A stretch of DNA of 64,000 nt from G965261475 sp965261475 [NCBI: bacterium] (GCA_965261475.1 OZ253454.1:1426001-1490000), one strand, 5' to 3'. Shown: positions 28,526 to 37,825, counted from the first letter of the stretch. Made by a program: numbers and translations. The notes: generated by a model not told the origin, from the sequence alone.

Positions 28526-29557
28526 ATGCCTATTTCTTACCAACGCCTAGCGTCTTTAGTAAAAAAAAATATTAACTCAGGAACTCCACCAGAAAAGCTA
28601 GCTACTCTTTTTTATTCTATGGAAAATAGAATTTTTGACAAGAAAAATTTATCAGAAAAATTTGCTTATAGATTTTTATACGCGATAAAAACACAAAACA
28701 AAAAAATACATAAACAGCAAGCACTTTATACTAAAAACACTTGGCGGCAGCTCTACAAAAAACTACATTATTTAGGGCAAAAAGAGCAGCTTACAGATAA
28801 TTCTTTTTTTAAGGAATATTTAATTTCTTTAAACAAAGATAGCAAAAATATTGCAAAGTTTTGCCCTGCTACTCGTAGTTATATTTTATTAAACCTATGG
28901 TATTCCAAGCAAGATCATTTCTATTGCCTACAGCAAAACTACCAATTCTTAAAAAAACTTTTACCACAAGCAAGCTGCCAATTCAAAAAAATGAAATCTA
29001 TTCTTATTTGGAAAAAACAAGCACTAAAAACAGAATACTTGTTCCACCACGGGTTAGGAAGTTTAGCCCCAAACAAATTTCGAAAATTAGCTCTAGCTTG
29101 CATTGAAGGAAAGAAAATTGCCGCCTCTGTGCTAGTTGAGAAAAAATTTATTTGCTTTTGTAGAACTACAGATGGTTATCGCGCTCACTCTGCTAAAGGT
29201 ATTTTTATTGATTTACAACCCTTGTTGCGAGAAGTGGTGCAAAAATATTTTCCACACCAAACAAGCTTACCCGCAATTTGCTGGAGTAAACAATTTTCTT
29301 GCAAAAGACTTGCCGCTTATAATTTTGTTGAAGATCAAATTTATATCTCAAAAATTTTTGACTTTCCTCACAAAAACTTAGAAATTCTCCATTACCTTAT
29401 TTTTCATGAAATGTTACACAAAGACCTAGGTCTGCGGCGAAAAGGAGGTAGAATTTATACCCACACTAGTGAGTTTAAAAAAAAAGAACAAGCATACCCT
29501 AGGTTTTTAGAAATACAAAAAAAATTAGACAATTATACAGCAATGAGTAAACCTTAA
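28526..29557 (+). CDS. SprT-like zinc metalloprotease with unknown N-terminal domain
   Basis: About 343 residues from ATG 28526; GTG at 28511 would add five. The C-terminal third has the gluzincin motif HEMLH (about 294-298), then a G-R-x-x-x-H-T-x-E-F-K-K-K-E block that would supply the third zinc ligand. This is the layout of SprT-like bacterial metallopeptidases. The first 190 residues are Lys/Gln/Leu-rich, helical-looking and unrecognised. No signal peptide is present. SprT-like proteins in eukaryotes (Spartan, Wss1) repair DNA-protein crosslinks; whether this one does is inference. Nearby DNA-repair genes (uvrB, tatD, ruvC) are suggestive only. Confidence 0.65.
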   Translation: MPISYQRLASLVKKNINSGTPPEKLATLFYSMENRIFDKKNLSEKFAYRFLYAIKTQNKKIHKQQALYTKNTWRQLYKKLHYLGQKEQLTDNSFFKEYLISLNKDSKNIAKFCPATRSYILLNLWYSKQDHFYCLQQNYQFLKKLLPQASCQFKKMKSILIWKKQALKTEYLFHHGLGSLAPNKFRKLALACIEGKKIAASVLVEKKFICFCRTTDGYRAHSAKGIFIDLQPLLREVVQKYFPHQTSLPAICWSKQFSCKRLAAYNFVEDQIYISKIFDFPHKNLEILHYLIFHEMLHKDLGLRRKGGRIYTHTSEFKKKEQAYPRFLEIQKKLDNYTAMSKP

Positions 29558-29602
29558 AAAGACTTTTGAAGTTTTTACTAGTCAAGGTTTATTGACATTG
29601 AC

Positions 29603-29614
29603 TTGTGTACACAA
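29603..29614. promoter_or_regulatory. 12-bp palindrome upstream of yebC
   Basis: TTGTGTACACAA is a perfect palindrome 55 bp before yebC and directly follows TTGACATTGAC, which looks like a -35 element. Its position would suit an operator over the yebC-ruvC promoter. No good -10 box is at standard spacing, so the assignment is tentative. Confidence 0.25.
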
Positions 29615-29668
29615 AACAAAAAAGCTATTTTTTAATATTACAAGTAACTTTGACACAATCATAACCAA

Positions 29669-30427
29669 ATGTCAGGACATAATAAATGGAGTTCCATCAA
29701 ACACAAAAAGGGCGCCTTAGATAAAAAAAGAGCAAAAATTTTTACCAAGGTAATCAGAGAATTAACCGCTGCGGTCAAACTAGGTGGCGCTAACTTTGAT
29801 GCTAACCCTCGCTTAAAACAAGCTATAATACTGGCAAAATCTGTCAATATGCCATCTGATACAGTACAAAAAACTATTAAAAGAGCAGATGGAAATACAG
29901 ATACTACAAATTATGAAATAGCTTCTTACGAAGGTTTAGGTCCTCAAAATATAGCTGTAATTATCGAATGTTTAACAGACAATAAAAATCGTACTATTGC
30001 TAGTATTCGTGCAATTTTTAATAAACGAGGAGGCACACTAGGAGTAAATAATTTTGTTAAATATCTATTTAATGAAGTAGGTTTGATTGAAATTACCAAA
30101 GATAAAGTCAATGAAGAAAAACTAGCAGAGCTATTGATAGCAGCAGGCGGTGAAGATTACAAAGAAACAGAAACTAGTTTTGAGCTTTACACCAGCCCCA
30201 AAAATTTGCATCAAGTGTACGCAGAAATAGCAAAGAGTTTTGAAGTCTTACGAACTGAGCTTTGCTTTCTACCCCAAAATTTAATAGTAGTTGATGATTT
30301 AGAAGCAGTAAATAAAATACTTATTTTTTTAGAAGCATTAGAAGATAACGAAGATATTCAAAAAGTACATACTAATTTTCAACCATCACAAAAAATTTTA
30401 GCCAAACTCGCACAAAATGATTCCTAA
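29669..30427 (+). CDS. yebC: YebC/TACO1 family translation-associated protein
   Basis: A 252-residue protein starting with the family signature MSGHNKWSSIKHKKG. AKSVNMPSDTVQKTIKRA (about 59-76), YEGLGPQN and the NKRGGTLG motif follow. YebC proteins were long called transcriptional regulators; recent work places them at the ribosome, easing translation of poly-proline stretches. It overlaps ruvC by 11 bp, the usual yebC-ruvC pairing. Confidence 0.96.
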   Translation: MSGHNKWSSIKHKKGALDKKRAKIFTKVIRELTAAVKLGGANFDANPRLKQAIILAKSVNMPSDTVQKTIKRADGNTDTTNYEIASYEGLGPQNIAVIIECLTDNKNRTIASIRAIFNKRGGTLGVNNFVKYLFNEVGLIEITKDKVNEEKLAELLIAAGGEDYKETETSFELYTSPKNLHQVYAEIAKSFEVLRTELCFLPQNLIVVDDLEAVNKILIFLEALEDNEDIQKVHTNFQPSQKILAKLAQNDS

Positions 30428-30923
30428 AAAAATCATTATGGGAATTGATCCTGGCTCTCAAAAAACAGGTTACGCCGTCATTCAGCAACAAAACTCAAAA
30501 ATTGATTTTGTAGCTAGCGGGTTTATTCAATTAAAAACAAAATGTTTAGCAAGTAGACTAGAAAAAATTTTCTGCGAGCTACAAAAAATATTATCGCACT
30601 ACCAGCCAATAGAAGTAGCAATAGAAAAAATCTTTTACTCTATAAATGTTCAAAGCAGTTTTACCTTAGCGCACACTAGGGGTGTAATTTTACTCTGTTG
30701 CAAACTACAAAAATCAAATATCTTTGAGTTTACACCTAAAGAAATCAAAAAATCAGCTACAGGAAATGGCAATGCCACTAAAAATCAAGTGCTAAAAACT
30801 ATGCACTTGTTATTTAAAACTCCTAAAACTATATCCCTAGACGAATCTGATGCTCTAGCTACTGCTATTTGTTGCGCACACCATAGCACAACTAGCAAGA
30901 ATTTTCCTAGTCTAAAAATTTAA
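30417..30923 (+). CDS. ruvC: Holliday junction resolvase RuvC
   Basis: A 168-residue dimeric nuclease that cuts four-way junctions. The catalytic acids appear in GIDPGSQKTGY (Asp about 9), IEKIFY (Glu about 71) and the C-terminal DESDALATA (Asp pair about 143/146). ruvA sits 2.7 kb away on the other strand and ruvB is absent from the window, so the usual ruvCAB order is broken. Its 3' end overlaps the convergent pseudo-receiver gene by 17 bp. Confidence 0.93.
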   Translation: MIPKKIIMGIDPGSQKTGYAVIQQQNSKIDFVASGFIQLKTKCLASRLEKIFCELQKILSHYQPIEVAIEKIFYSINVQSSFTLAHTRGVILLCCKLQKSNIFEFTPKEIKKSATGNGNATKNQVLKTMHLLFKTPKTISLDESDALATAICCAHHSTTSKNFPSLKI

Positions 30924-31779
30924 GATTAAAATCAGAAACAGATAAAACATTATCTGAGAATTTTTCGCTGCTGCTACTGTTTTGATGCTGTTTTAAGCTA
31001 GATAAGTCTAGCTTACTAGTTTTTTGCTCTTGTTTAGCAGAACTTGGAAACACTAGGCGAGAATCACCAGTAGACATATGCTTGTTAATTTTGTTTTGGA
31101 CTTTTTGAAAATAATTTTTTAACACGCTGTCTGAGCTGTTACTCACAAGCTCCGCACGCTTACCTCGCACATGTACCTCAGGGTTAAAAGATTGATGCGA
31201 CAATTTATTATGTTCTCGTACATTATCCGTTTCATCCGATAAAACGCTAGATTCTAGCTCAGAATCTAGCACTATAACATCGTCATAAAGTTCTTGCCTA
31301 ACATCTTCCATGCTCACAGTATCGCTACGCACAAAATTTTTTTTAACATCAAAATCAAAAGAATTGCTCTCTAAGATATCTAGTTGCCGAATTTCTTGCT
31401 GTTGTATTTCTTCTGTGCTAGACATTTCTTTCGCACCAAGATAATTAACTAAACAATGATCTAAATCCTCCGAAGTGAATGGTTTATACAAAATATGATG
31501 AGCAATTTCTAAAGGATAAACCTCTTTTGTATCTCTTGTAGATACAATGACAATCAATTTGGTATTAAAGCTTTTGCGGAAAGAAAAAAGTTTTTGGAAT
31601 AAATTCTTAGAATTCTCATCAATACCAAAAATAATCATATCAGGGTAATGCGAAACACTAGCTCTAATAAGTTGCTTGGAATCTTCAAATAATTTTAAAT
31701 CTACTTCGTAATTCTGTGTTATATGCCTAGAGACTTGCTCTTTTACCAACGGATCTGCCTCTAATAAAAATATTTTCAT
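30907..31779 (-). CDS. Receiver-like protein lacking the phospho-acceptor Asp, with disordered tail
   Basis: A 290-residue protein. Residues 1-115 follow the response-regulator receiver pattern: EADP at the first acidic site, PDMIIFGID at strand 3, VSTRD at strand 4 and ILYKPF with the conserved Lys-Pro. The residue expected to be the phosphorylated Asp aligns with Gly 52, although Asp 54 is two residues on. Residues 120-290 are Ser/Asp/Gln/Lys-rich and look disordered; no DNA-binding domain is visible. No histidine kinase is nearby. It could be a phosphorylation-independent scaffold or adaptor. Confidence 0.6.
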   Translation of the reverse strand: MKIFLLEADPLVKEQVSRHITQNYEVDLKLFEDSKQLIRASVSHYPDMIIFGIDENSKNLFQKLFSFRKSFNTKLIVIVSTRDTKEVYPLEIAHHILYKPFTSEDLDHCLVNYLGAKEMSSTEEIQQQEIRQLDILESNSFDFDVKKNFVRSDTVSMEDVRQELYDDVIVLDSELESSVLSDETDNVREHNKLSHQSFNPEVHVRGKRAELVSNSSDSVLKNYFQKVQNKINKHMSTGDSRLVFPSSAKQEQKTSKLDLSSLKQHQNSSSSEKFSDNVLSVSDFNLKFLD

Positions 31780-31989
31780 AACAAAAAAATAAAAAATACC
31801 ACTACATTATGCGGCTTGCTTCTAGCCTGATCTATAAAACAAGTTAAGACAACACACATCAAACCTAGTTGTAGCTTACCTACATTAACTAAACTGTAAC
31901 ATTGCTACCAAATATTACAATAAATCATTACTTCGTCTTGTCTTAAGTAAGAGCAAAAAATTTAAATGATAAATGTTTTTATTGTATTC

Positions 31990-33147
31990 TTAATTATTAA
32001 AATGCTTTTTCAATTTACTAGCAAGATCTGTTTTTTCCCAAGTAAACTGAGGCAGTTCTCTACCAAAATGCCCATAGCTAGCAGTTAGCGCATAGATAGG
32101 TCGTTTTAATTTAAAATAATTGATAATGTCTAAAGGCGTTAGAGGAACATTATCTCTAATAAAAGTTTCCAATCTTTGCTTGTCTATACTTTGATTGCCA
32201 AAACTATTGATATTGATGGCAACAGGTTGATCTACTCCTATAGCGTAACTAAGTTGTACCTCGCATTCATCAAATAATCCTGCTGCGATAATATTTTTAG
32301 CAATATAACGGGCGGCATAAGCAGCAGACCTATCTACTTTCGAAGGATCTTTGCCAGAAAATGCACCTCCTCCATGTCTGCCCATTCCTCCATAAGTATC
32401 TACAATAATTTTTCTACCAGTTAATCCTGCATCGACTTCAGGTCCTCCTAACACAAATTTTCCTGTAGGGTTAATAAACCATTTTGTTTGATTATCAATA
32501 AGATGACTAGGTATAATAGGAAGCACTACTTCTTTTTTAATGTCTTTGGTAATTTGTTTGAGAGAAATTTTTTCTTGGTGCTGAGAGCTCACTACCACTG
32601 CAGCAATTCTTTTAACATTTTTGCCCTCATATTCTACACTAACTTGAGTTTTTCCATCTGGTCCTAAATAGGACAAAATACCTTCATTTCTAACATCTGC
32701 CAACTGCTTTGCAAGCCTGTGAGCCAAAGAAATCGGCATAGGCATAAATTCTTTTGTTTCGTTCACAGCATAACCAAACATTAAACCTTGGTCTCCCGCT
32801 CCTTGTTTTTCCCCCTTTCCAGCTACCCCCTTATCAATATCTGGAGATTGTCTGTTGATATTTATTATAATAATACACTGATTGACATCAAACCCTAGTG
32901 CTTTATTGGTATAGCCAATCTGCTCTATTTTGCTTTTGACTAGCGCTTGGTAATCAATCGTTGCTCTAGAGCTCACCTCTCCTGCTAAAACAACTAGACC
33001 GTTTTTAATCAAGGTTTCACAAGCTACTTTAGATTCTGAGTCTTTTTTTAGAAATTCGTCTAAAACAGCGTCTGATATTTGATCGGCTACTTTATCTGGA
33101 TGCCCTTCTGTAACCGACTCTGATGTAAAGATAAAATTATTTGACAT
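31990..33147 (-). CDS. metK: S-adenosylmethionine synthetase
   Basis: Makes SAM from methionine and ATP; SAM is used by the Mod methyltransferase, Pcm and others in the window. At 385 residues the length is normal. Motifs: SESVTEGHPDKVADQ near 9-23, GAGDQGLMFGYA near 116, and the phosphate loop GGGAFSGKDPSKVDRSA near 257. It is the last gene of the fthC-argD-HU-ruvA-ssb-metK run, 12 bp after ssb. No SAM riboswitch fits in that gap. Confidence 0.97.
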   Translation of the reverse strand: MSNNFIFTSESVTEGHPDKVADQISDAVLDEFLKKDSESKVACETLIKNGLVVLAGEVSSRATIDYQALVKSKIEQIGYTNKALGFDVNQCIIIININRQSPDIDKGVAGKGEKQGAGDQGLMFGYAVNETKEFMPMPISLAHRLAKQLADVRNEGILSYLGPDGKTQVSVEYEGKNVKRIAAVVVSSQHQEKISLKQITKDIKKEVVLPIIPSHLIDNQTKWFINPTGKFVLGGPEVDAGLTGRKIIVDTYGGMGRHGGGAFSGKDPSKVDRSAAYAARYIAKNIIAAGLFDECEVQLSYAIGVDQPVAININSFGNQSIDKQRLETFIRDNVPLTPLDIINYFKLKRPIYALTASYGHFGRELPQFTWEKTDLASKLKKHFNN

Positions 33148-33159
33148 ATTCTTTATAAA

Positions 33160-33657
33160 CTAAAAAGGTATGTCATCTTCTACAAAGTCTTCGTTGTTTG
33201 GATTAGTCGCAACATTAGTATTGCCCGTTGTAGCAGAATTATCATTTTTCTGTTGGTTATTAGGTGTAAAATTATTTGAATGATTTTGATCAGAGTGCTG
33301 CTCAGCACCGTAGCTATCAGAATCTTTTTGTTTCCTATCCAAAAATTGACACCTACCTACTACAATCTCTGTGGTATAACGGCGTATATCATCTTTAGTC
33401 CATTCTCTCGTTTGTAACCTGCCTTCTACATAGACCAAAGAACCTTTTTGGGTATACATAGCAACATTATCTGCTAAAGCTCCCCAAAACACTAACCTAT
33501 GCCAGTCTGTAGTAGATTGAGATTGTCCCATTTGATCCTTGTAGTGATTAGTAGTTGCCATACTTACACTCACCACAGAAGCTCCAGACGCCGTTATTTT
33601 TTTTTCGGGAGTGCCACCCAAATAACCAATAAGTTGCACTTTATTTAAGCTCGCCAT
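33160..33657 (-). CDS. ssb: Single-stranded DNA-binding protein
   Basis: The 165-residue protein has an N-terminal OB fold (1-108; KVQLIGYLGGTPE, DWHRLVFWGALAD, VYVEGRLQTREW), then an Asn/Gln-rich linker. The acidic tail DDIPF recruits repair proteins. It binds single-stranded DNA as a tetramer during replication and repair. It starts 4 bp after the ruvA stop. Confidence 0.96.
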   Translation of the reverse strand: MASLNKVQLIGYLGGTPEKKITASGASVVSVSMATTNHYKDQMGQSQSTTDWHRLVFWGALADNVAMYTQKGSLVYVEGRLQTREWTKDDIRRYTTEIVVGRCQFLDRKQKDSDSYGAEQHSDQNHSNNFTPNNQQKNDNSATTGNTNVATNPNNEDFVEDDIPF

Positions 33658-33661
33658 TTTG

Positions 33662-34252
33662 CTATTTTTTCATAAGTTGTTTTAAACAAGATTTTAATAA
33701 AAGATTAAAATTTAGATCTTGGTTGTCTAATTGTATAGTTTTTTGAATTACTTGTAAAATATTTCTATCCCCATAGCCCATGTTTTGTAAAGCAGAAAAT
33801 AAATTTCTCATTACAGGCTCATTGCTAGGTAAGCTATCAACGCTAGTTTTGACTTTCACAATCTTTTTTTCTAGATCAATACCAATTTTTGCTGCTGTTT
33901 TTTTCCCTATTCCTGCAATTTTCTCAAAAAGAAAACTTTCCTTATTGATAATAGCTTCAACAATTTGCTCAATAGCATAACACTGAATAATTTTATGAGC
34001 AGATTTTGGACCTAAGCCATTTACTGTAATCAAAAGCTCAAAAAGCTCCTTTTGCTTCAAGCTGGCAAAGCCATAAAATTCAAACCATTTGTCTTTTAAC
34101 AAGGAAAAAATAAAAAAAGAAACCTCTTGGTGTTGTTGATAATCTTTTATTTTTTCTTCCCCTATTAAGATGTCATAGGCTACACTGTGCGTTGCAATCA
34201 AAAGAGATTTTTCTGTTATTTCTAAAACCGTACCTTTAATCCAAGCTATCAT
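33662..34252 (-). CDS. ruvA: Holliday junction branch migration protein RuvA
   Basis: A 196-residue protein that binds junctions as a tetramer and loads RuvB. It has an N-terminal OB domain (MIAWIKGTVLEI), two helix-hairpin-helix motifs (VNGLGPKSAHKII near 73 and IAGIGKKTAAKI near 108) and a C-terminal domain III (about 150-196) that touches RuvB. The start overlaps the end of the HU-type gene by 17 bp. Confidence 0.92.
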   Translation of the reverse strand: MIAWIKGTVLEITEKSLLIATHSVAYDILIGEEKIKDYQQHQEVSFFIFSLLKDKWFEFYGFASLKQKELFELLITVNGLGPKSAHKIIQCYAIEQIVEAIINKESFLFEKIAGIGKKTAAKIGIDLEKKIVKVKTSVDSLPSNEPVMRNLFSALQNMGYGDRNILQVIQKTIQLDNQDLNFNLLLKSCLKQLMKK

Positions 34253-34550
34253 AAATTGTATCCGAATTCAATTTTCTGCTAATAATTTTAGACATTTTAA
34301 ATACAGGGAATTTTTTGCTGCTGCGTACTTTTGCTGAAGTAGTTTTTTTATTGTGAAACTTATATTCTTTAGCTTGAAAAACTCCAAAACCCCTAAGATC
34401 CACTTTATCTCCAACTTTTAGAGAATCTGCTACAGATTGAAAAAAAATTTCTGTTATTTCTGCGGCATATTTTTTTTGCTTGTTTTTGTCTGTTGTTGCC
34501 TTGCTTTTTAATTTTTGATACAAACAAGATACAAATTGCTTTTTATTCAT
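34236..34550 (-). CDS. HU/IHF family DNA-binding protein
   Basis: A 104-residue nucleoid protein. The family core is GDKVDLRGFGVFQAKEY (about 47-63), then an arm region whose usual R-N-P-x-T-G is replaced by H-N-K-K-T-T, and a PVFKMSKIISRKLN end. HU or IHF subunit cannot be decided. The altered arm tip, which normally holds the intercalating proline, suggests weaker DNA bending. It overlaps argD upstream (4 bp) and ruvA downstream (17 bp). Confidence 0.85.
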   Translation of the reverse strand: MNKKQFVSCLYQKLKSKATTDKNKQKKYAAEITEIFFQSVADSLKVGDKVDLRGFGVFQAKEYKFHNKKTTSAKVRSSKKFPVFKMSKIISRKLNSDTIYDSLD

Positions 34551-35731
34551 TGTTTTTTATTCAAAAAATTCTTTAGTGCTAATTCAAACTTCCTCAGTCC
34601 TTCTGCTATTTCTTGTTCAGAGATATTTAGCGCTGGCAACAACCTAATCACATTATCTCCTGCAGGCAATACTAGAAGTTTCTGCTGTAAGGTATATTGT
34701 AAAAAATCTTGTACTGTGTATTTTGATTTTAATTGTACGCCTATCATCAATCCTAACCCCCTAATCTCAGAAAAAATATTATACTCCTGCTGTAGTTTGC
34801 GAAGTCCTGAAAAAAAAAATTTAGATTTGCTACGAACATCTTTTAAAAATTCTTCGGTTGTAACTATTTCTACTACTTTCTGAGCTACCGCACAAGCTAA
34901 GGGATTGCCACCAAAAGTAGTCCCATGTACTCCCGGTTGAAACACCTTAGCAATTTTCTTCTTTGTGAGCATAGCAGAAATAGGAAAACCTCCTCCTAGG
35001 GCTTTTGCTGTTGTCAAAATATCTGGCTCTACCCCAAAGTGTTGATACGCGTAAAAAGCACCAGTCCTTGAAACTCCTGTTTGTACTTCATCAAAAATTA
35101 AACATACTTTGTACCTATCACAGAGGCGTCTAACTTCTTTTAAAAACTCTAATTGCACCATACAAACTCCGCCTTCACCTTGTATTAGCTCTAAAATTAC
35201 CGCACAACTTTTTTCGCTAATAACATTTTTTAGCTCTGCTAAATCATTAAATTTAGTATGAGAAATATTATCCGGCAAAGCTCCAAACCCCTCTTTATAA
35301 CTCTTATTGCCTCCTGCACTCACTGTAAAAAGAGTTCTGCCATGAAAAGCATTAAAAAAGGCATGGATTTGATTTTTTTCTGCCCCAAAATTTTTGACAG
35401 CATACAACCTGCTTAATTTTAAGGCGGCTTCGTTTGCCTCAGAGCCAGAATTAGCAAAAAAAACCTGTTCTGCAAAAGTTAGTTCTGTAAGTTTTTGAGC
35501 TAAACTAGTAGTCGGAATGCTAGTAAAATAATTACTAGTATGCCACAGTAGATGTGCTTGATTTTCTAGTGTTTTTAGCAACGCAGGGTGGCAATGACCC
35601 AAGCAAGTCACCGCGATACCTCCAGTCAAATCCAAGTAGAGCTCGCCATTTTTTGTAGTTACCCACACGCCCCTAGCATAAAGAGGATCTATAGCAAAAT
35701 ATTTGTAATTAGGGACTAAATAGTTACTCAT
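34547..35731 (-). CDS. argD: Acetylornithine/N-succinyldiaminopimelate aminotransferase-like (class III PLP)
   Basis: A PLP-dependent aminotransferase of 394 residues. ANSGSEANEAALKL near 104, FHGRT near 133, FDEVQTG near 213 and the Schiff-base lysine in TTAKALGGGFPI near 240 are the class III landmarks. HGTTFGGNPLA near 268 fits ArgD. Activity on acetylornithine (arginine) or succinyl-diaminopimelate (lysine and peptidoglycan) cannot be split by sequence; no other arg or dap gene is present here. It shares a stop/start base with fthC. Confidence 0.9.
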   Translation of the reverse strand: MSNYLVPNYKYFAIDPLYARGVWVTTKNGELYLDLTGGIAVTCLGHCHPALLKTLENQAHLLWHTSNYFTSIPTTSLAQKLTELTFAEQVFFANSGSEANEAALKLSRLYAVKNFGAEKNQIHAFFNAFHGRTLFTVSAGGNKSYKEGFGALPDNISHTKFNDLAELKNVISEKSCAVILELIQGEGGVCMVQLEFLKEVRRLCDRYKVCLIFDEVQTGVSRTGAFYAYQHFGVEPDILTTAKALGGGFPISAMLTKKKIAKVFQPGVHGTTFGGNPLACAVAQKVVEIVTTEEFLKDVRSKSKFFFSGLRKLQQEYNIFSEIRGLGLMIGVQLKSKYTVQDFLQYTLQQKLLVLPAGDNVIRLLPALNISEQEIAEGLRKFELALKNFLNKKQ

Positions 35732-36294
35732 TACACACTATCTTTGATACTAATTACAAAATCTACTTTTTGATCAAAAGATTCCACAGGAATTTTTGCT
35801 AAAACAGCAAACTCAGGAAGTACGCATACTTTAAAAATTGTTTTTTTGTCACTCAAAAATTTGTCATAGTACCCTCTACCTCTTCCTAGTCTATTGCCTT
35901 GTAAATCACAAGCTACCGCTGGAACAAAAATTAAATCTACTTCTTTCAAAACTTGTTTGGCATCTAAGGCAGGAGAGAGAATACCAAATTTTCCTGCTAT
36001 CAATTGTTGATAATTATTGACTATAAAAAATTCCATCATTTCTTGTTCAACTCTAGGAAATGCATATTCTTTTTGAGGGTACTGCTGCATCAATAAAGAG
36101 ACAAAATCAATCTCTCTCTCAGCTTGAGCAGCATAAACCAAAATAGTTTTTGCTCTAACAAATTGACTCATTAAAGCAATTTTTTCTATAGCAAATTTTG
36201 CAAGCCTTTGGGTATTATGGTTTTTTAATACCTGCCAGCTATTATTTACCTGCTCTCTAATTTTTCTTTTTTCTGCTCTAGCGCTTTGTTGCAT
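35731..36294 (-). CDS. fthC: 5-formyltetrahydrofolate cyclo-ligase
   Basis: A 187-residue enzyme that returns 5-formyl-THF to 5,10-methenyl-THF using ATP. N-terminal K-R-x-x-R-x-Q style motif is partly kept (AEKRKIREQV), and GNRLGRGRGYYDKFL (about 134-148) is the diagnostic ATP/folate-binding loop. It is the first gene of the six-gene minus-strand run. It links to the folate genes folC and thyA on the other strand a few kb away. Confidence 0.92.
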   Translation of the reverse strand: MQQSARAEKRKIREQVNNSWQVLKNHNTQRLAKFAIEKIALMSQFVRAKTILVYAAQAEREIDFVSLLMQQYPQKEYAFPRVEQEMMEFFIVNNYQQLIAGKFGILSPALDAKQVLKEVDLIFVPAVACDLQGNRLGRGRGYYDKFLSDKKTIFKVCVLPEFAVLAKIPVESFDQKVDFVISIKDSV

Positions 36295-36430
36295 TTTTAC
36301 TAAATTTTCTGTTGTCTTAATAAAATTTTTAATAGATATACTGTTTTCATATTTTACTAGATTGTAATAGTATAGTGCAAGTTAGTAGCTCAATTTACTA
36401 CTAATTTTTTAGAAAATTTAATTTATAAAA

Positions 36431-36589
36431 ATGAAAAAAATATATACATTGCTTATCTCATGTTTTGTTGGGCTGAGTTTTAGTTGCGGCAAATCTCCAG
36501 ATCCTAGGTCTAATTATGACGCCATTCAAAAAGTAAAACAAAACGCACAGCAAGAATCACAAGAATTAAACAATGCAATTCCAAAATAA
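36431..36589 (+). CDS. Small lipoprotein-like peptide (52 aa)
   Basis: ATG 36431 to TAA 36587-36589 encodes 52 residues. It begins MKKIYTLLIS, has a hydrophobic stretch to about 18 and a Cys (19) followed by Gly-Lys-Ser, then a polar Gln/Asn-rich tail. This resembles a short lipoprotein, but the residues before the Cys (L-S-F-S) do not fit the strict L-[AST]-[GA]-C lipobox. A short non-coding stretch (36590-36735) follows before the GT2 gene. Function unknown. Confidence 0.55.
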   Translation: MKKIYTLLISCFVGLSFSCGKSPDPRSNYDAIQKVKQNAQQESQELNNAIPK

Positions 36590-36735
36590 AGTTTACTAGA
36601 TAGCTCTTACCAGCTCTCCTGCAAGTACCAGTAAAATTGGGATGCAAAAAGTCTATAACTACGAAGTAATACGCAATGGATCCTTACTAGCAATCACTAT
36701 AGTAGAAGTTTAATAAAATAATTTATCAAAAATTT

Positions 36736-37701
36736 ATGCCTAAAATTAGTGTCTTAATGCCAGTCTATAACGCAGAAAAATTTTTAGACGAAAGCATTTT
36801 GAGTATTTTAAATCAAACTTTTACAAACTTTAATTTTTTGATTATTAACGATGCCTCTACAGATAATTCTTTAACTATAATTCAAAAATACGCCAAACAA
36901 GATGAAAGAATCATTGTTTTACACAATAAAAAAAATAAGGGAGCGGTTAATTGTCGCAACATCTTATTAGAAAAAACAAATACAGAATTTATTGCTTGGC
37001 TAGACGCAGATGATCTTAGCCTAGCTCACAGGCTACAAACTCAACTAGAGTTTTTAATAGATAATCCTGACATAGATATAATTGGAGCAGCAGCTATTTG
37101 CATAGGGGAAAAAGGAAAAAAACAACATGTTCTAACAGATCATCAAATCAAAACCTCTTTGTTAATGGGCTGTGCTTTCGTGCAATCTAGTACCATGTTG
37201 AGAATGAGTAAAATAAAAAAAAATAATCTCACCTACAATAACAGCTTTACCTCTGCACACGATTATAAATTTTGGGTAGATTGCGCTCCTTTTGTTAAAT
37301 TTACTAATTTTAATAGCGTGCTAATAAAATACCGCATTCACCCTAACCAAATAAGCGTTAAACATAAAAAAGCTCAAGAATTATTCCACCTAGCAATTAT
37401 GAAAAGCCACCTTGCAACATTTGATATAATTATATCTGACAATATACTCTTAACACTACTGGGATGGAATAATCAAAAAATTAATACCAAAGGTATAGCT
37501 CAACTGTTTTTAAATCCTGTTTTTGCTATTAAAAATTTTTATGGTTACAACAAAGTAAGCGAAGATGTAGTGCTCAAACAATGTCATGATATAATTGATG
37601 TTAAAACTTACTTTCAATTAGGATGGAAGGCAAAATGGTTGTTTTTTAAAAATTTTGGTCTAAAATTATACTCTGTAGTAAGGCATAAAATAGCTAAGTA
37701 A
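36736..37701 (+). CDS. Glycosyltransferase family 2 (solo gene)
   Basis: A 321-residue GT-A enzyme: MPVYNAEKFLDESI (8-21), INDASTDNS (about 38) and the nucleotide-sugar DxD in WLDADDLSLAHR (about 88). It is only distantly similar to the nine tandem GT2 genes at 42.8-51.9 kb: same fold, but different loop motifs (N-D-A-S instead of D-D-G-S) and C-terminal half. It is probably a surface polysaccharide enzyme (inferred). No signal peptide or membrane segment is present. It is followed by apaG after 124 bp. Confidence 0.9.
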   Translation: MPKISVLMPVYNAEKFLDESILSILNQTFTNFNFLIINDASTDNSLTIIQKYAKQDERIIVLHNKKNKGAVNCRNILLEKTNTEFIAWLDADDLSLAHRLQTQLEFLIDNPDIDIIGAAAICIGEKGKKQHVLTDHQIKTSLLMGCAFVQSSTMLRMSKIKKNNLTYNNSFTSAHDYKFWVDCAPFVKFTNFNSVLIKYRIHPNQISVKHKKAQELFHLAIMKSHLATFDIIISDNILLTLLGWNNQKINTKGIAQLFLNPVFAIKNFYGYNKVSEDVVLKQCHDIIDVKTYFQLGWKAKWLFFKNFGLKLYSVVRHKIAK

Positions 37702-37825
37702 TAATTAAATTTTAGCTGGATATCAAAAAATAATACTAAAACAAAATCAATCAGAATTATTTATCTTGTAGCACAAAAAATATTGATACAATTGTATACT
37801 TAATTCTATATTTACTTCTCAAGAT

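Noticed and set aside
36642-36713. 23-codon open frame after the small lipoprotein
   Set aside because: Too short, no recognisable motif and no start signal; it is likely chance or an unrecognisable remnant.
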